Positions 19,642 through 28,560 of a stretch of 64,000 nt of DNA are shown here, in pieces (the first letter of the stretch is position 1; each line of letters begins with the position of its first letter). The notes below the pieces were generated by a model. It saw only the letters and a list, made by a program, of their open reading frames with translations, did no database searches and was not told the origin of the DNA. The translations under genes were made by a program, and so were the position numbers. The DNA is taken from NCBI RefSeq assembly GCF_019977755.1, contig NZ_AP025145.1, positions 2,108,001 to 2,172,000 of the forward strand, written 5' to 3'. The stretch comes from Vibrio penaeicida. Its GTDB lineage: Bacteria > Pseudomonadota > Gammaproteobacteria > Enterobacterales > Vibrionaceae.

Positions 19642-19658
19642 ATGTATTAAAAATACAT
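19642..19658. promoter_or_regulatory. Candidate operator 2 (ATGTAT-5-ATACAT)
   Basis: Six-base arms around TAAAA, just downstream of TTGACA and about 75 bases before the ABC permease start. Its position would let a bound repressor block the ABC operon promoter. Confidence 0.4.
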
Positions 19659-19730
19659 TTATGCCTACTTCAAGAAGAAGAATTGGAAAGTAAAACTACC
19701 AAATGGCAGTTTCATACAAAGGAGTTGTGA

Positions 19731-20627
19731 ATGTCGATAGGTACACTAAATCCAAAACAGACAGATTCCATCAAATATTTATTTGTCTGGCCTGCATTAT
19801 TCGTAGTGCTGCTGGTGACGCTGTTTCCACTGATTTATGCGCTAACGGTCAGCTTTCAATCCGTGCGCTTAATACCGCCTTTGCCTGTAAAATTTGTTGG
19901 CTTCGACAACTACCAAACCCTGCTAGAGTCGTCTCGCTTTTGGCAGTCTGTCTTTACGACTATTTTTATCGTTTTTACTTCGGTGTTTATTCAATACGTT
20001 GTGGGCTTTTTGCTTGCAATGGCGCTGTACATAAAAGTACCTGGCGAGAAACTGTTTCGGGTGATCTTTCTACTGCCGATGTTTATGGCTCCGATTGCGG
20101 TCGCTCTCGTTGCACGAATGATGTTTCACTCGGCACTCGGCCCTGTGAATGATTTCTTTAGTATGCTCGGATTTGAAAATCTGCCTTTTCTAACGGAAAC
20201 CTCTTGGGCGCTGGGCGTATTAGTCACTGTAGAAGTTTGGCAATGGACGCCTTTTGTCACGCTTTTGATGCTAGCAGGTTTGCAGGGTTTGCCCAGAGAC
20301 GTGTATGAAGCGGCGTCTCTTGAAAATGTGCCACCTTGGCGACAATTTTGGGACATCACCTTTCCAATGTTATTACCACTCTCGGTTGTCGTGGTGTTCA
20401 TTCGCATCGTTGAAGGTTTCAAAATTATTGATACCGTCTACATTTTAACGGGAGGAGGCCCCGGTACTTCTACCGAAACCCTCACCCTGTTTGCCTACAA
20501 CCAAGGGTTTAAAACTTTTAACTTAGGGGAAGCTTCTGCACTGAGTTTTTTATTCCTAATCGTGATTGTGGTTCTTGGTAGCGTTTACCTTGCTGCTGTT
20601 AAGCCTGTAGTGGAGAAACGATCATGA
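19731..20627 (+). CDS. Carbohydrate ABC transporter permease (MalF-like)
   Basis: A 298-residue inner-membrane protein with six predicted membrane segments, the first at about 17-38. The EAA loop YEAASLENVPPWRQFWDITFP near 190-210 contacts the ATPase. AAGGAG sits just before the ATG at 19731. It overlaps the second permease by four bases (ATGA). It forms half of the pore of a high-affinity sugar importer with the next three genes. Confidence 0.93.
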   Translation: MSIGTLNPKQTDSIKYLFVWPALFVVLLVTLFPLIYALTVSFQSVRLIPPLPVKFVGFDNYQTLLESSRFWQSVFTTIFIVFTSVFIQYVVGFLLAMALYIKVPGEKLFRVIFLLPMFMAPIAVALVARMMFHSALGPVNDFFSMLGFENLPFLTETSWALGVLVTVEVWQWTPFVTLLMLAGLQGLPRDVYEAASLENVPPWRQFWDITFPMLLPLSVVVVFIRIVEGFKIIDTVYILTGGGPGTSTETLTLFAYNQGFKTFNLGEASALSFLFLIVIVVLGSVYLAAVKPVVEKRS

Positions 20628-21760
20628 GCGATTTTGCTACCGATAAATTATCCGCATCCACTACGCAAGCGAGCCGTACCATGCAAAAGCCAAGCATCAA
20701 CAGTAATGCGCAATCAGGCAAACAGCACCTAGCCAAACAGCGCCGTTCACTGTCGACGGGTCAATGGGTAGCCATTATTGGGTGTTTCACTTGGTTGCTG
20801 TTTTTGCTCGCCCCTTTTTACTGGGTAACGGTAACCGCATTCAAACCGCCTCAAGCGGTAAATGGCGGGGCTACGTATTTACCCTTTATCGATTTTGCGC
20901 CTACGTTGGATGCATTTAGAGAGGTTATGTCTGGCATTCGCGGTGATTTCGTCGGACCTTTCTGGCACTCATCTTTGATCGCATTGGTTTCCACCGCTTT
21001 ATCGGTGTTGCTAGGTTCAATGGCTGCTTATGGCATTGCTCGGTTTGAGTTTCGTATCCGATTACTCTCTGGATTTACTTTTGCTGTTGTCGGAATTGGT
21101 GGGTTCTTATTGCTGAATGAGGTCATGGGGCTTGCGATTCCTCAATCCATTATTATCTCGCTAGTGTCAGCATTTACCTCGTCATTCTTAATTAACAAAC
21201 TGCCTCTACCCGGTCCCGTACTGGGGAACGACGACGTTACTTTTTGGTTTGTTTCTCAGCGCATGTTTCCACCTATCGTGTCTGCGTTTGCCCTATACCT
21301 GTTTTACGCAGAGCTTGGAAAACAAGGTGTACAATTGCTCGATAGCTTTTCTGGCATGGTTGTCGCCTATACCGCATTTGGGCTACCGCTCGCCGTATGG
21401 TTGATGCGCGATTTCTTCCGGACCATTCCTGTCGAAGTTGAAGAAGCAGCAATGGTTGAGAATGTGCCAAGACTTCGCATCTTTTTCGATATCGTTCTAC
21501 CTATGTCCAAACCGGGGCTGATCGCGACATCGATGATCACATTGTCGTTCATATGGAATGAATTTCTTTTTGCACTTTTACTTACGTCTTCACGTTGGCA
21601 AACCTTGCCTGTTGTATTAGCAGGACAAAATTCAAGCCGAGGCGATGAGTGGTGGGCGATATCCGTCGCGACATTGATATCCATTATACCAATGATCATC
21701 GTTGTCACTCTGCTCGGTCGGCTGATGAGATCCGGACTGCTCTCTGGATCGATTAAATAG
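20624..21760 (+). CDS. Carbohydrate ABC transporter permease (MalG-like), long form
   Basis: A 378-residue partner permease, about 100 residues longer than ordinary MalG. A charged and polar N-terminal tail of about 45 residues precedes the first membrane helix. An insertion of about 60 residues (roughly 140-205) brings extra hydrophobic segments between the usual YGIARFEFR and RMFPPIV motifs. The EAA loop EEAAMVENVPRLRIFFDIVLP near 268-288 is intact. It is translationally coupled to the MalF-like gene and followed by a weak attenuator hairpin before the binding protein. Confidence 0.9.
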   Translation: MSDFATDKLSASTTQASRTMQKPSINSNAQSGKQHLAKQRRSLSTGQWVAIIGCFTWLLFLLAPFYWVTVTAFKPPQAVNGGATYLPFIDFAPTLDAFREVMSGIRGDFVGPFWHSSLIALVSTALSVLLGSMAAYGIARFEFRIRLLSGFTFAVVGIGGFLLLNEVMGLAIPQSIIISLVSAFTSSFLINKLPLPGPVLGNDDVTFWFVSQRMFPPIVSAFALYLFYAELGKQGVQLLDSFSGMVVAYTAFGLPLAVWLMRDFFRTIPVEVEEAAMVENVPRLRIFFDIVLPMSKPGLIATSMITLSFIWNEFLFALLLTSSRWQTLPVVLAGQNSSRGDEWWAISVATLISIIPMIIVVTLLGRLMRSGLLSGSIK

Positions 21761-21795
21761 TACCAATGAAAATTAAGAACTGTTGACGACTCTTT

Positions 21796-21825
21796 AGGTC
21801 TTTTAACGACACTTAAGACCTTTTG
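21796..21825 (+). terminator. Intercistronic attenuator-like hairpin
   Basis: AGGTCTT and AAGACCT arms with a 12-base loop followed by TTTT, between the permease and binding-protein genes. It may reduce or process the transcript between the membrane and periplasmic components. Confidence 0.5.
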
Positions 21826-21881
21826 ACTCTACCCATGGATGCCCAGCCTTTGTGCTAGGGCAAAATTAGAAGGAATTAAAC

Positions 21882-23351
21882 ATGGAAAGGAAAATACGCA
21901 CCTCCGCGCTGGCTGTCGCACTTTGTTTAGGCGCAACCGCGATGTCGACTAATGCACTGGCAGCATGCGAACCCGATTACTCCGGTGTCACCGTGACCGT
22001 CGGCTCGCAAAACGGCCCTTTTATTGCCTCGGCACTTCGCACTGCAGGCACCGCTTGGGAAGCTCAGACTTGCGGTAAAGTAAAGATTGTGGAATTCCCA
22101 TTTGGGGAACTTTTCCCTAAGTTTTTGACGGGGATGCAAACAGGATCAAGTGAAATCGATGTTATTTCTTATATCCCTGCGTGGTTACCCGACTTTAATA
22201 TCTTCTTGTCGGAAATGCCGAAAAGCATGCAGGAAGGAGAATACTGGAATGACATTCACCCTGTATACCGCGAACGCTTGATGTTATGGGATGGCAAAGT
22301 GAAATCCGCCACCATGGATGGCGACATGCATATGCTGAATTACCGTGCCGACCTCTTCAATGACCCGAAAGAGCAAGCGGCGTTCAAAACGAAGTATGGC
22401 TACGCTTTGGCAGCTCCTGTTACATGGGATCAGTACTACGATATTGCCGAATTCTTCAACCGCCCAGACCAAGGGTTATACGGAACGGCTGAAGCCTACA
22501 AGCGCGGTGGGCAGCAATTCTGGTACTTCTTCTCTCACGCAGCCAGCTACACCAACGATCCGAAAAACCCAGGCTCAATGTTCTTTGACCCCGACACCAT
22601 GAATGCACAAATTAACAATGCAGGCTGGTTAAAAGCACTGAAAGACTACAAACGAGGCTTGGACTATAACCCACCGGGCGCGTTAAACAACGGTTCTGGT
22701 GACGTAAGACCTTTATACGCAGGGGGTAAAGTCGCGATGAATATCGACTGGGCAGACTCCGGCGTATTAGGGGCAAACCCGAAAGAATCGCGCATCGTCG
22801 GCAATGTTCGTACTGCGATGCTACCGGGGTCTAAATCCATGTGGAACGCCAAAGAAGGCAAATGGAATGAATACAATGAAGTGGTCGCGTCACCTTTCCT
22901 AGCCTTTGGTGGCTGGCAGCTTGCGGTTCCACAGTCTTCCAGAAACAAGGCGGCTGCGTGGAACTTTGTTCAAACCGTTACCAGTCAAGAACATTCATCA
23001 AAAGCCATTGTTACGGCAAATACTGGGGTAAACCCATATCGATTAAGCCACTACGACAACATCGATAACTGGTTGGCGATTTTCTCTAAACCCGAGGCGG
23101 AATCTTACCTAGCAGCGCAACGCGCATCACTAGACGCGCCAAATGTGGCACTGGATTTACGTATTCCGGGTTTCTTCGCTTACACCGAAATTCTTGAAAT
23201 AGAGCTTTCTCGCGCCTTAGCAGGAAAAGTGACCGAACAAGAAGCATTGGACAGCATTGCTAAACAATGGAACCAATTAACGGATGATTTCGGACGTGAA
23301 TCTCAGCTTAAAGCCTATCGCAGTGCAATGGGGTTACCTGAGAAAAAATAG
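21882..23351 (+). CDS. ABC transporter sugar-binding protein
   Basis: A 489-residue periplasmic protein with a Sec signal peptide (hydrophobic core ALAVALCLGATAM, cleavage after NALA near residue 27). Size, the Trp/Tyr-rich body and the operon position identify a family-1 type extracellular solute-binding protein. AGAAGGA precedes the ATG at 21882. A strong 9-pair hairpin follows the stop, as is common for abundant binding-protein messages. The ligand is unknown; a mono- or oligosaccharide or a polyol is likely from the associated permeases. Confidence 0.9.
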   Translation: MERKIRTSALAVALCLGATAMSTNALAACEPDYSGVTVTVGSQNGPFIASALRTAGTAWEAQTCGKVKIVEFPFGELFPKFLTGMQTGSSEIDVISYIPAWLPDFNIFLSEMPKSMQEGEYWNDIHPVYRERLMLWDGKVKSATMDGDMHMLNYRADLFNDPKEQAAFKTKYGYALAAPVTWDQYYDIAEFFNRPDQGLYGTAEAYKRGGQQFWYFFSHAASYTNDPKNPGSMFFDPDTMNAQINNAGWLKALKDYKRGLDYNPPGALNNGSGDVRPLYAGGKVAMNIDWADSGVLGANPKESRIVGNVRTAMLPGSKSMWNAKEGKWNEYNEVVASPFLAFGGWQLAVPQSSRNKAAAWNFVQTVTSQEHSSKAIVTANTGVNPYRLSHYDNIDNWLAIFSKPEAESYLAAQRASLDAPNVALDLRIPGFFAYTEILEIELSRALAGKVTEQEALDSIAKQWNQLTDDFGRESQLKAYRSAMGLPEKK

Positions 23352-23372
23352 AGGCCAAATAGCGCTTTACAA

Positions 23373-23396
23373 GCTGCCAGCTTAACCGCTGGCAGC
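23373..23396 (+). promoter_or_regulatory. Strong intercistronic hairpin after the binding-protein gene
   Basis: GCTGCCAGC and GCTGGCAGC form nine perfect pairs around TTAACC, without a T-tract. Such stems after binding-protein genes often stabilise the upstream message; that role is inferred. Confidence 0.6.
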
Positions 23397-23426
23397 GTGT
23401 TCCCAAACAGACAGGGAGTCGTAACA

Positions 23427-24518
23427 GTGACACACGTTAGCTTAACCAACATCAGTAAATCTTATGGCGAGATCAGTGTGATACCCGATCTGAATCTCGA
23501 CATTGAGCAAGGCGAGTTTGTCGTTCTTGTAGGTCCATCCGGATGTGGAAAAACCACCACATTGCGAATGATCGCAGGTTTAGAGTCTGTCACAGATGGG
23601 CAGATCGCCATTTCAGAGCGAGACGTAACCTACGAACAACCCGGCACACGCAACTGTGCAATGGTGTTTCAAAACTACGCGTTATACCCACACATGACGG
23701 TGTACGACAACATCGCGTATGGCATGAAAGTGAGAAAAGAACCTCAAGATGTCATCAAAAAAAGAGTCTCCGATGCAAGCGAATTGCTTGGCATCAATGC
23801 TCTGTTAGAGAGAAAGCCGCGCCACCTTTCGGGTGGTCAACGCCAACGGGTCGCCATAGGGCGCGCCATCGTTAGGCACCCCGATCTCTTTTTATTCGAT
23901 GAACCATTATCCAATTTGGACGCAAAGCTGCGTGTGGAAATGCGTACCGAAATCAAACAATTGCAACGCAAGCTTGGTACAACTGCGGTGTATGTTACGC
24001 ATGACCAAGTAGAAGCCATGACCATGGCCGATCGCGTTGTCGTGATGCAAAATGGGCACATTGAGCAATTTGCATCACCAATAGAGATCTACGAAAAGCC
24101 CGCGAACCGCTTTGTGGCAGAGTTCATCGGCACCCCAAGCATGAATTTCACGAAAGTTACGGTGGGAGCCGACGCAACGTATGTCACCTTAGAAACGGGC
24201 GAAACTCTTGAAACTTCGGCTGCTCACCAAGCTGCGCTTACCCCGTACCGTGGATCTAAAGTGGTATTGGGTATCCGCCCAGAACACACTCAGGATTCCG
24301 ACACTCAAAATGTAAGCAACATCGTCAGCATTCACCCACGGGCGATAGAACCACTTGGGTCGCATACGTTGGTGATTTCCGACTTAGGGGGCTCGCCATT
24401 TACGGCGCAAATAGACAGTCACTTTCCAGCAGGGCTAGACCAGTTGTGCTGCATTCAAATTGACATGTCTAAAGCGCACTATTTTGATATCAACAGTGAA
24501 TTGCGAATAGAAAACTAA
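23427..24518 (+). CDS. ABC transporter ATP-binding protein (UgpC/MalK-like)
   Basis: From the GTG at 23427 with GGGAG upstream the product is 363 residues; a GTG at 23397 would lie inside the preceding hairpin and is unlikely. Walker A GPSGCGKTT, signature LSGGQRQRVAIGRAI and Walker B LFLFDEPLSNLD are all present, followed by the H-loop VTHDQVEAM. A C-terminal extension of about 120 residues is the MalK-type TOBE regulatory region. It powers the importer encoded just upstream. Confidence 0.93.
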   Translation: MTHVSLTNISKSYGEISVIPDLNLDIEQGEFVVLVGPSGCGKTTTLRMIAGLESVTDGQIAISERDVTYEQPGTRNCAMVFQNYALYPHMTVYDNIAYGMKVRKEPQDVIKKRVSDASELLGINALLERKPRHLSGGQRQRVAIGRAIVRHPDLFLFDEPLSNLDAKLRVEMRTEIKQLQRKLGTTAVYVTHDQVEAMTMADRVVVMQNGHIEQFASPIEIYEKPANRFVAEFIGTPSMNFTKVTVGADATYVTLETGETLETSAAHQAALTPYRGSKVVLGIRPEHTQDSDTQNVSNIVSIHPRAIEPLGSHTLVISDLGGSPFTAQIDSHFPAGLDQLCCIQIDMSKAHYFDINSELRIEN

Positions 24519-24632
24519 GTTGGTCTAAGTGCTGATTAATTAGGCACTGACAAGCAACCTACTGATAACTAAGGTTAATGCAAACAAAACAGTTACAAAC
24601 AAGGCTCTTACAATTAAGGCAGAGAGGTCATT

Positions 24633-26168
24633 ATGGCAACCCCCATATTTTTGGTTATAGATGTAGGAACAGGCTCGGTGAGAGCGGCTGCCGTGAGCAA
24701 AAACGGGGAAATGCTCGCTTTTTCTGCCAAAGAGCACGATCAGCATGTTCCAAAATATGGCTGGTGCGAACAACGCCCGATAGACTGGTGGCAAGGTGCA
24801 TGTGAATCCATTAACGCAGTTATCCATCAAATTGGGCAGCGAAAATCGGATATCGTTGCCGTATCGTGCTGTGGCCAAATGCATGGCACCGTTCTAATTG
24901 ACGAGTCAGGGCAACCCACTCGTGAATATGTACCGTTATGGAATGATAAGCGAACCATAAACCATGTAAATCAATACCAAGATAACTTCGGGCTGGAAAG
25001 CTGTTTAACCCATACCGCTAACCCACCAACACCTGCTTGGCCAGGGTTCAAACTTCAATGGTTTGCAGACAACGAACCAGAACTGTTGGATAAAAGTTGG
25101 AAAGTATTGATGCCGAAAGATTTCATTAATTTTCGGCTAACCGGCAATATTGCCTTTGATACAACAGAAGCGTCCGCCAGCTTTTTAATGGACGCAGACA
25201 CCAAAGAATGGTCGCAAACCATGCTGTCACAATTGGGAGTGCCTCGTCGTTTACTGCCTCCATTGCGTGACCCGTTAGATGTACTTGGCTCCATTTCATT
25301 TAAAGCGGCTCAAGAGACCGGATTGCCAGAGGGGCTTCCCGTCGTGGTCGGTGGGGGTGATTTCCCCGTAACTTTGGTTGGCTCGGGCGTTACCGAGCCC
25401 GGAATGGGTTCCGATGTGACGGGTACTTCTTCAATCATCACTATCGCAAATAGCGAGCCAGTGAGGCACGAAGAAGTCTGCAATGTATTGATTCCCGGTA
25501 ATCATTGGGGTGCGTTTTCATTGTTGGATGCCGGAGGCGATGCGGTGCGCTGGGCTAGGCGAGCAATGAACGAAAATACGCTTTCATACGAAGCCGCGAC
25601 AACAAAAGCCGCCGAGTCTCCCGCAGGCAGCCGACACCTTTTCTTTTTACCTTACCTGACCGGAGAGCGGCTCGGAACAACCCGCAACTCGCGAGCGCAA
25701 TTCTTTGGGTTAAATAGTCGCCATGGCCTTGCCGATCTGCACCGCAGTGTATTAGAGGGGGTCGCGTTTGCTGTTCGCAGACAAATCGAACAGATGAGCG
25801 GCTCAGATACCAAGAGTGCTTTTGATACCAAGAACAGTGCTAAAGTTGAACGCATCATTGCGGCCAGCGGCGGCGCGAAATCTCTACTCTGGCTGCAAAT
25901 CAAAGCCAGCATGTACAACACTCCCATACTGGTTCCTAAAGAAGCGGAATGCGGTGTGATTGGCGCGACAGCCATAGCTGCAACTGCGACGGGTCATTTC
26001 AATTCATTGTCTGATGCTACACGACATCTTGTTCAGTACGAAAAAGAGATCCAACCGAACCCAGAATGGAAAGACACGTACGATCGTATGTACCCAATGT
26101 TCAATAAAATCAAGGCTGCAACAAGCGATCTCTACAGCGAACTCGATAAGCTAGAAGAAACTCTTTAA
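24633..26168 (+). CDS. FGGY-family carbohydrate kinase (xylulokinase-like)
   Basis: A 511-residue two-domain sugar kinase. The N-terminal phosphate loop is DVGTGSVRAAAV near 7-18; the substrate side includes CCGQMHGT near 83-90 and ANPPTPAWPG near 129-138; the second ATPase domain has DVTGTSS and ASGGAKS. It most resembles the xylulokinase branch, but FGGY specificity is hard to read by eye. It should phosphorylate the imported sugar, giving a substrate for the cupin isomerase or dehydrogenases of the divergent operon. AGAGAGG precedes its ATG. Confidence 0.88.
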   Translation: MATPIFLVIDVGTGSVRAAAVSKNGEMLAFSAKEHDQHVPKYGWCEQRPIDWWQGACESINAVIHQIGQRKSDIVAVSCCGQMHGTVLIDESGQPTREYVPLWNDKRTINHVNQYQDNFGLESCLTHTANPPTPAWPGFKLQWFADNEPELLDKSWKVLMPKDFINFRLTGNIAFDTTEASASFLMDADTKEWSQTMLSQLGVPRRLLPPLRDPLDVLGSISFKAAQETGLPEGLPVVVGGGDFPVTLVGSGVTEPGMGSDVTGTSSIITIANSEPVRHEEVCNVLIPGNHWGAFSLLDAGGDAVRWARRAMNENTLSYEAATTKAAESPAGSRHLFFLPYLTGERLGTTRNSRAQFFGLNSRHGLADLHRSVLEGVAFAVRRQIEQMSGSDTKSAFDTKNSAKVERIIAASGGAKSLLWLQIKASMYNTPILVPKEAECGVIGATAIAATATGHFNSLSDATRHLVQYEKEIQPNPEWKDTYDRMYPMFNKIKAATSDLYSELDKLEETL

Positions 26169-26390
26169 CGCTTCTAATGCAGTGTTCTCTCGCCTGTATT
26201 TTATTTGATCATAAGCAAAGTTAAGACGCTGAGCCCTAAAATTGAAACATATTTGAGTATATATTGGACAACACTTACTCATTTAGATCTTGGTTCACTT
26301 GACGCTTTTTCGTTTAAAACGGGAATGAAGCTCCTATTCCAACCAAGGTTCTAGTCTTCAAATATTCGGTCGGCTCAGAAAGGTATATTC

Positions 26391-27053
26391 ATGTTAAAGA
26401 TTGATAAAGAACAGCTAAAGTTTGATGGTGTACTCTGGGATATGGACGGCACCATTGCCGATAGCGAACCGATTCACGAACGAGCCATTCGCCATACACT
26501 TAACAAGTATGGGGTAGACCCAACACACGACGACATGCAAAGCGTACTTGGAACAGAAGGGAGCAAAACCTTTGAATACTTTCAAACAACGTACGACCTC
26601 ACCGTATCGTTTGACGATTATCAAGCCTCCAATTACCAGTACTTCTGTGCTCACAGTAACGAAGTGACCCCACTCTATGGGTGTGAGGTTTTCAAATCAC
26701 TCCGTGCACTCGGTGTGCCGCAAGCTATTGTCACGAATTCCGACCGTATATTAGTCAATGCCAGCCTCGCCGCTCTCCAACTTGAAATACCGGGTTTGAC
26801 GGTTGTTGCCCGAAACGACGTTAAACTGGGAAAGCCTTCACCTGAAGGATACTTGCGTGCTGCTTACCTTATTGATGTTGAGCCGAGTAAGCTTGCGGTG
26901 ATTGAAGACAGCGTATTAGGCGCAAAAGCGGGGCTGCTTGCAGGAATGCAAGTCATTGGTGTTCCCATAGAGGAAAATCGTCACAAATTCTCCAGCGACG
27001 TCACCCTTGTTAAAAACGCACATTCGCTCATTGACGCCCTTTCAAAAAGCTAA
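26391..27053 (+). CDS. HAD-superfamily sugar phosphatase-like hydrolase
   Basis: A 220-residue HAD protein of the beta-phosphoglucomutase/phosphatase subfamily. Motif I is DMDGTIADSEP at about 18-28 with both aspartates. Motif II is in VTNSDR near 116-121, the Lys of motif III in KLGKPSPEGY near 145-154, and motif IV is VIEDSVLGAKAG near 168-179. A helical cap lies between motifs I and II. It ends the sugar-utilisation region, 220 bases after the kinase with its own AAAGG site. It may dephosphorylate a sugar phosphate; the exact substrate is unknown. Confidence 0.88.
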   Translation: MLKIDKEQLKFDGVLWDMDGTIADSEPIHERAIRHTLNKYGVDPTHDDMQSVLGTEGSKTFEYFQTTYDLTVSFDDYQASNYQYFCAHSNEVTPLYGCEVFKSLRALGVPQAIVTNSDRILVNASLAALQLEIPGLTVVARNDVKLGKPSPEGYLRAAYLIDVEPSKLAVIEDSVLGAKAGLLAGMQVIGVPIEENRHKFSSDVTLVKNAHSLIDALSKS

Positions 27054-27208
27054 TGGGTAAGCCTTGCTTCTTCGGTCGAGCGTACACTCAAATTGCGATA
27101 GTGTTTATTTAACTCTTTCAATATGCATCAAAAAATTTGGTTTCGAGCACAGCATCTTCTATGAGCTGGTATATACTTTTTAAAAACCCTAATAACTCAA
27201 GTTGATAC

Positions 27209-27243
27209 GGTTATACCCAAGTAACCTCACCTTGAGATCACCG
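27209..27243. repeat. Degenerate copy of the Vibrio inverted-end repeat
   Basis: TATACCCAAGTAACCTCA here matches the left end of the complete element at 42827 for 18 bases before diverging into TTGAGATCACC. It looks like a fused or solo end and sits just upstream of the GNAT gene. Confidence 0.5.
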
Positions 27244-27265
27244 TTTTTATATTCAGGTAGGCTAC

Positions 27266-27685
27266 ATGATCATCGAAGTGACTTATCATCCAAGCAAGCA
27301 CGATTTGGAATCGATTTATCAGGCTTTAAAAGAGTTTAATGAACCCTTTTTCCCTGGGTTGGATGAAAAAGTATTGGCTCTTTTTATTCGGGACCAACAC
27401 CATCAAATCATTGGTGGTATTGCGGCACACCTATTCTATGATTCTCTCCACATTCATCGTATTTGGGTTAACGAGACCTATCGCCGTAAAGGGGTAGGCA
27501 CTAAGTTGCTAAAAACGGCTGAAAAAGAAGCTCGAAAAATGCAAGTTAAGAAAGTATTTTTGGATACTTACAATTTTCAAGCACCAGATTTTTACCTAAA
27601 GCATGGCTTTCACGAAGTGGGTCGCTATGTAGGTTACCCTCAAGATGGCACAGATAAAATATTTTATCGGAAGACTTTGATATGA
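27266..27685 (+). CDS. GNAT family N-acetyltransferase
   Basis: A 139-residue single-domain acetyltransferase. The acetyl-CoA pyrophosphate loop is RRKGVGTKLL at about 73-82, preceded by HRIWVNETY and followed by KVFLDTYNFQAPDFYLKHGF, the canonical motif A and B regions. AGGTAGG precedes the ATG. The substrate is unknown. It lies between sugar genes but has no clear tie to them. Confidence 0.9.
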   Translation: MIIEVTYHPSKHDLESIYQALKEFNEPFFPGLDEKVLALFIRDQHHQIIGGIAAHLFYDSLHIHRIWVNETYRRKGVGTKLLKTAEKEARKMQVKKVFLDTYNFQAPDFYLKHGFHEVGRYVGYPQDGTDKIFYRKTLI

Positions 27686-27766
27686 TGGACGGAAACCCAA
27701 GGTGATCTACCCTAGTACCCTGAGGAGATCGCCTGAAGTAACCTCTATGAACATCTGGAGTTAACC

Positions 27767-28525
27767 GTGAAACAAACGCAACGTCATCATGAAATACTCG
27801 CTTTATTGGACGAGCAAGGATTCCTTTCCACTGAAGCTTTTGTTGATACGTTTAACGTCAGCCCCCAAACGATTCGACGCGACCTAAATGAACTTGCTCA
27901 GCAAGGGCTTATCAGCCGACATCATGGTGGAGCATCCCTCTACTCTAGTACGGAAAATGAGGCCTATTCCACCCGAAAAATCAGCCATCAGGAAGAAAAA
28001 GCCCGAATCGCGACCGAGCTGGTCAAAAAAATCCCTAATGGCGCATCCATGTTTATTGATATTGGGACAACGACAGAAGCCGTAGCGACCGCGCTGTTGA
28101 ATCATAAAGATCTTAAGGTTGTCACCAATAACATCAACGTTGCCAGTATTTTGATGCCGAAAGAGGATTTTACCGTCATCATCGCGGGCGGTCAGATCCG
28201 CAATAAAGACGGCGGTATTATTGGGGAAGCCACACGAGAGTTTATCGAACAGTTTCGAATGGATTTCGGCATCATAGGCATCTCGGGCATTGATTCCGAT
28301 GGCAGCATGCTCGATTTTGATTATTCTGAAGTGAAGATTGCGCAAGCCATCATTGCCAGTTCACGCCAAACACTACTGGCTGCGGACAGCAGTAAATTCA
28401 ACCGTGGTGCCATGGTGAACCTTGGTCATATTTCTCAGGTAGATTCGCTGTTTACCGATGAAGTACCAGCATCGAACTTAGTTGATGTTATCAAGCAACA
28501 CGACGTTGAATTAGTGGTGTGCTGA
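27767..28525 (+). CDS. DeoR/GlpR family transcriptional regulator
   Basis: A 252-residue repressor-type protein. The N-terminal winged helix has FVDTFNVSPQTIRRDLNEL near 25-43 followed by GLISRHHGGA, the DeoR signature. The C-terminal domain has the sugar-phosphate sensing DIGTTTEAVATAL near 98-110. The GTG start has GGAG upstream. It converges on the ribokinase gene and may regulate it or the preceding carbohydrate genes. The effector is presumably a sugar phosphate. Confidence 0.9.
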   Translation: MKQTQRHHEILALLDEQGFLSTEAFVDTFNVSPQTIRRDLNELAQQGLISRHHGGASLYSSTENEAYSTRKISHQEEKARIATELVKKIPNGASMFIDIGTTTEAVATALLNHKDLKVVTNNINVASILMPKEDFTVIIAGGQIRNKDGGIIGEATREFIEQFRMDFGIIGISGIDSDGSMLDFDYSEVKIAQAIIASSRQTLLAADSSKFNRGAMVNLGHISQVDSLFTDEVPASNLVDVIKQHDVELVVC

Positions 28526-28531
28526 CCACCT

Positions 28532-28560
28532 TGAGGGAAACCTTAGCCCTCACTTATTTT
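28532..28560 (+). terminator. Terminator after the DeoR-type regulator
   Basis: TGAGGG and CCCTCA arms with a 9-base loop followed by CTTATTTT, between the convergent DeoR and ribokinase genes. The T-rich tail overlaps the ribokinase stop. Confidence 0.6.

Larger units (their letters stand above)
19414..19730. promoter_or_regulatory. Divergent control region of the carbohydrate locus
   Basis: This 317-base AT-rich gap separates the two divergent operons. A TTGACA at 19626-19631 could be a minus-35 box for the ABC operon, although no good minus-10 follows. Two palindromes (19528-19541 and 19642-19658) are candidate operators for the RpiR-type regulator. Confidence 0.5.
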
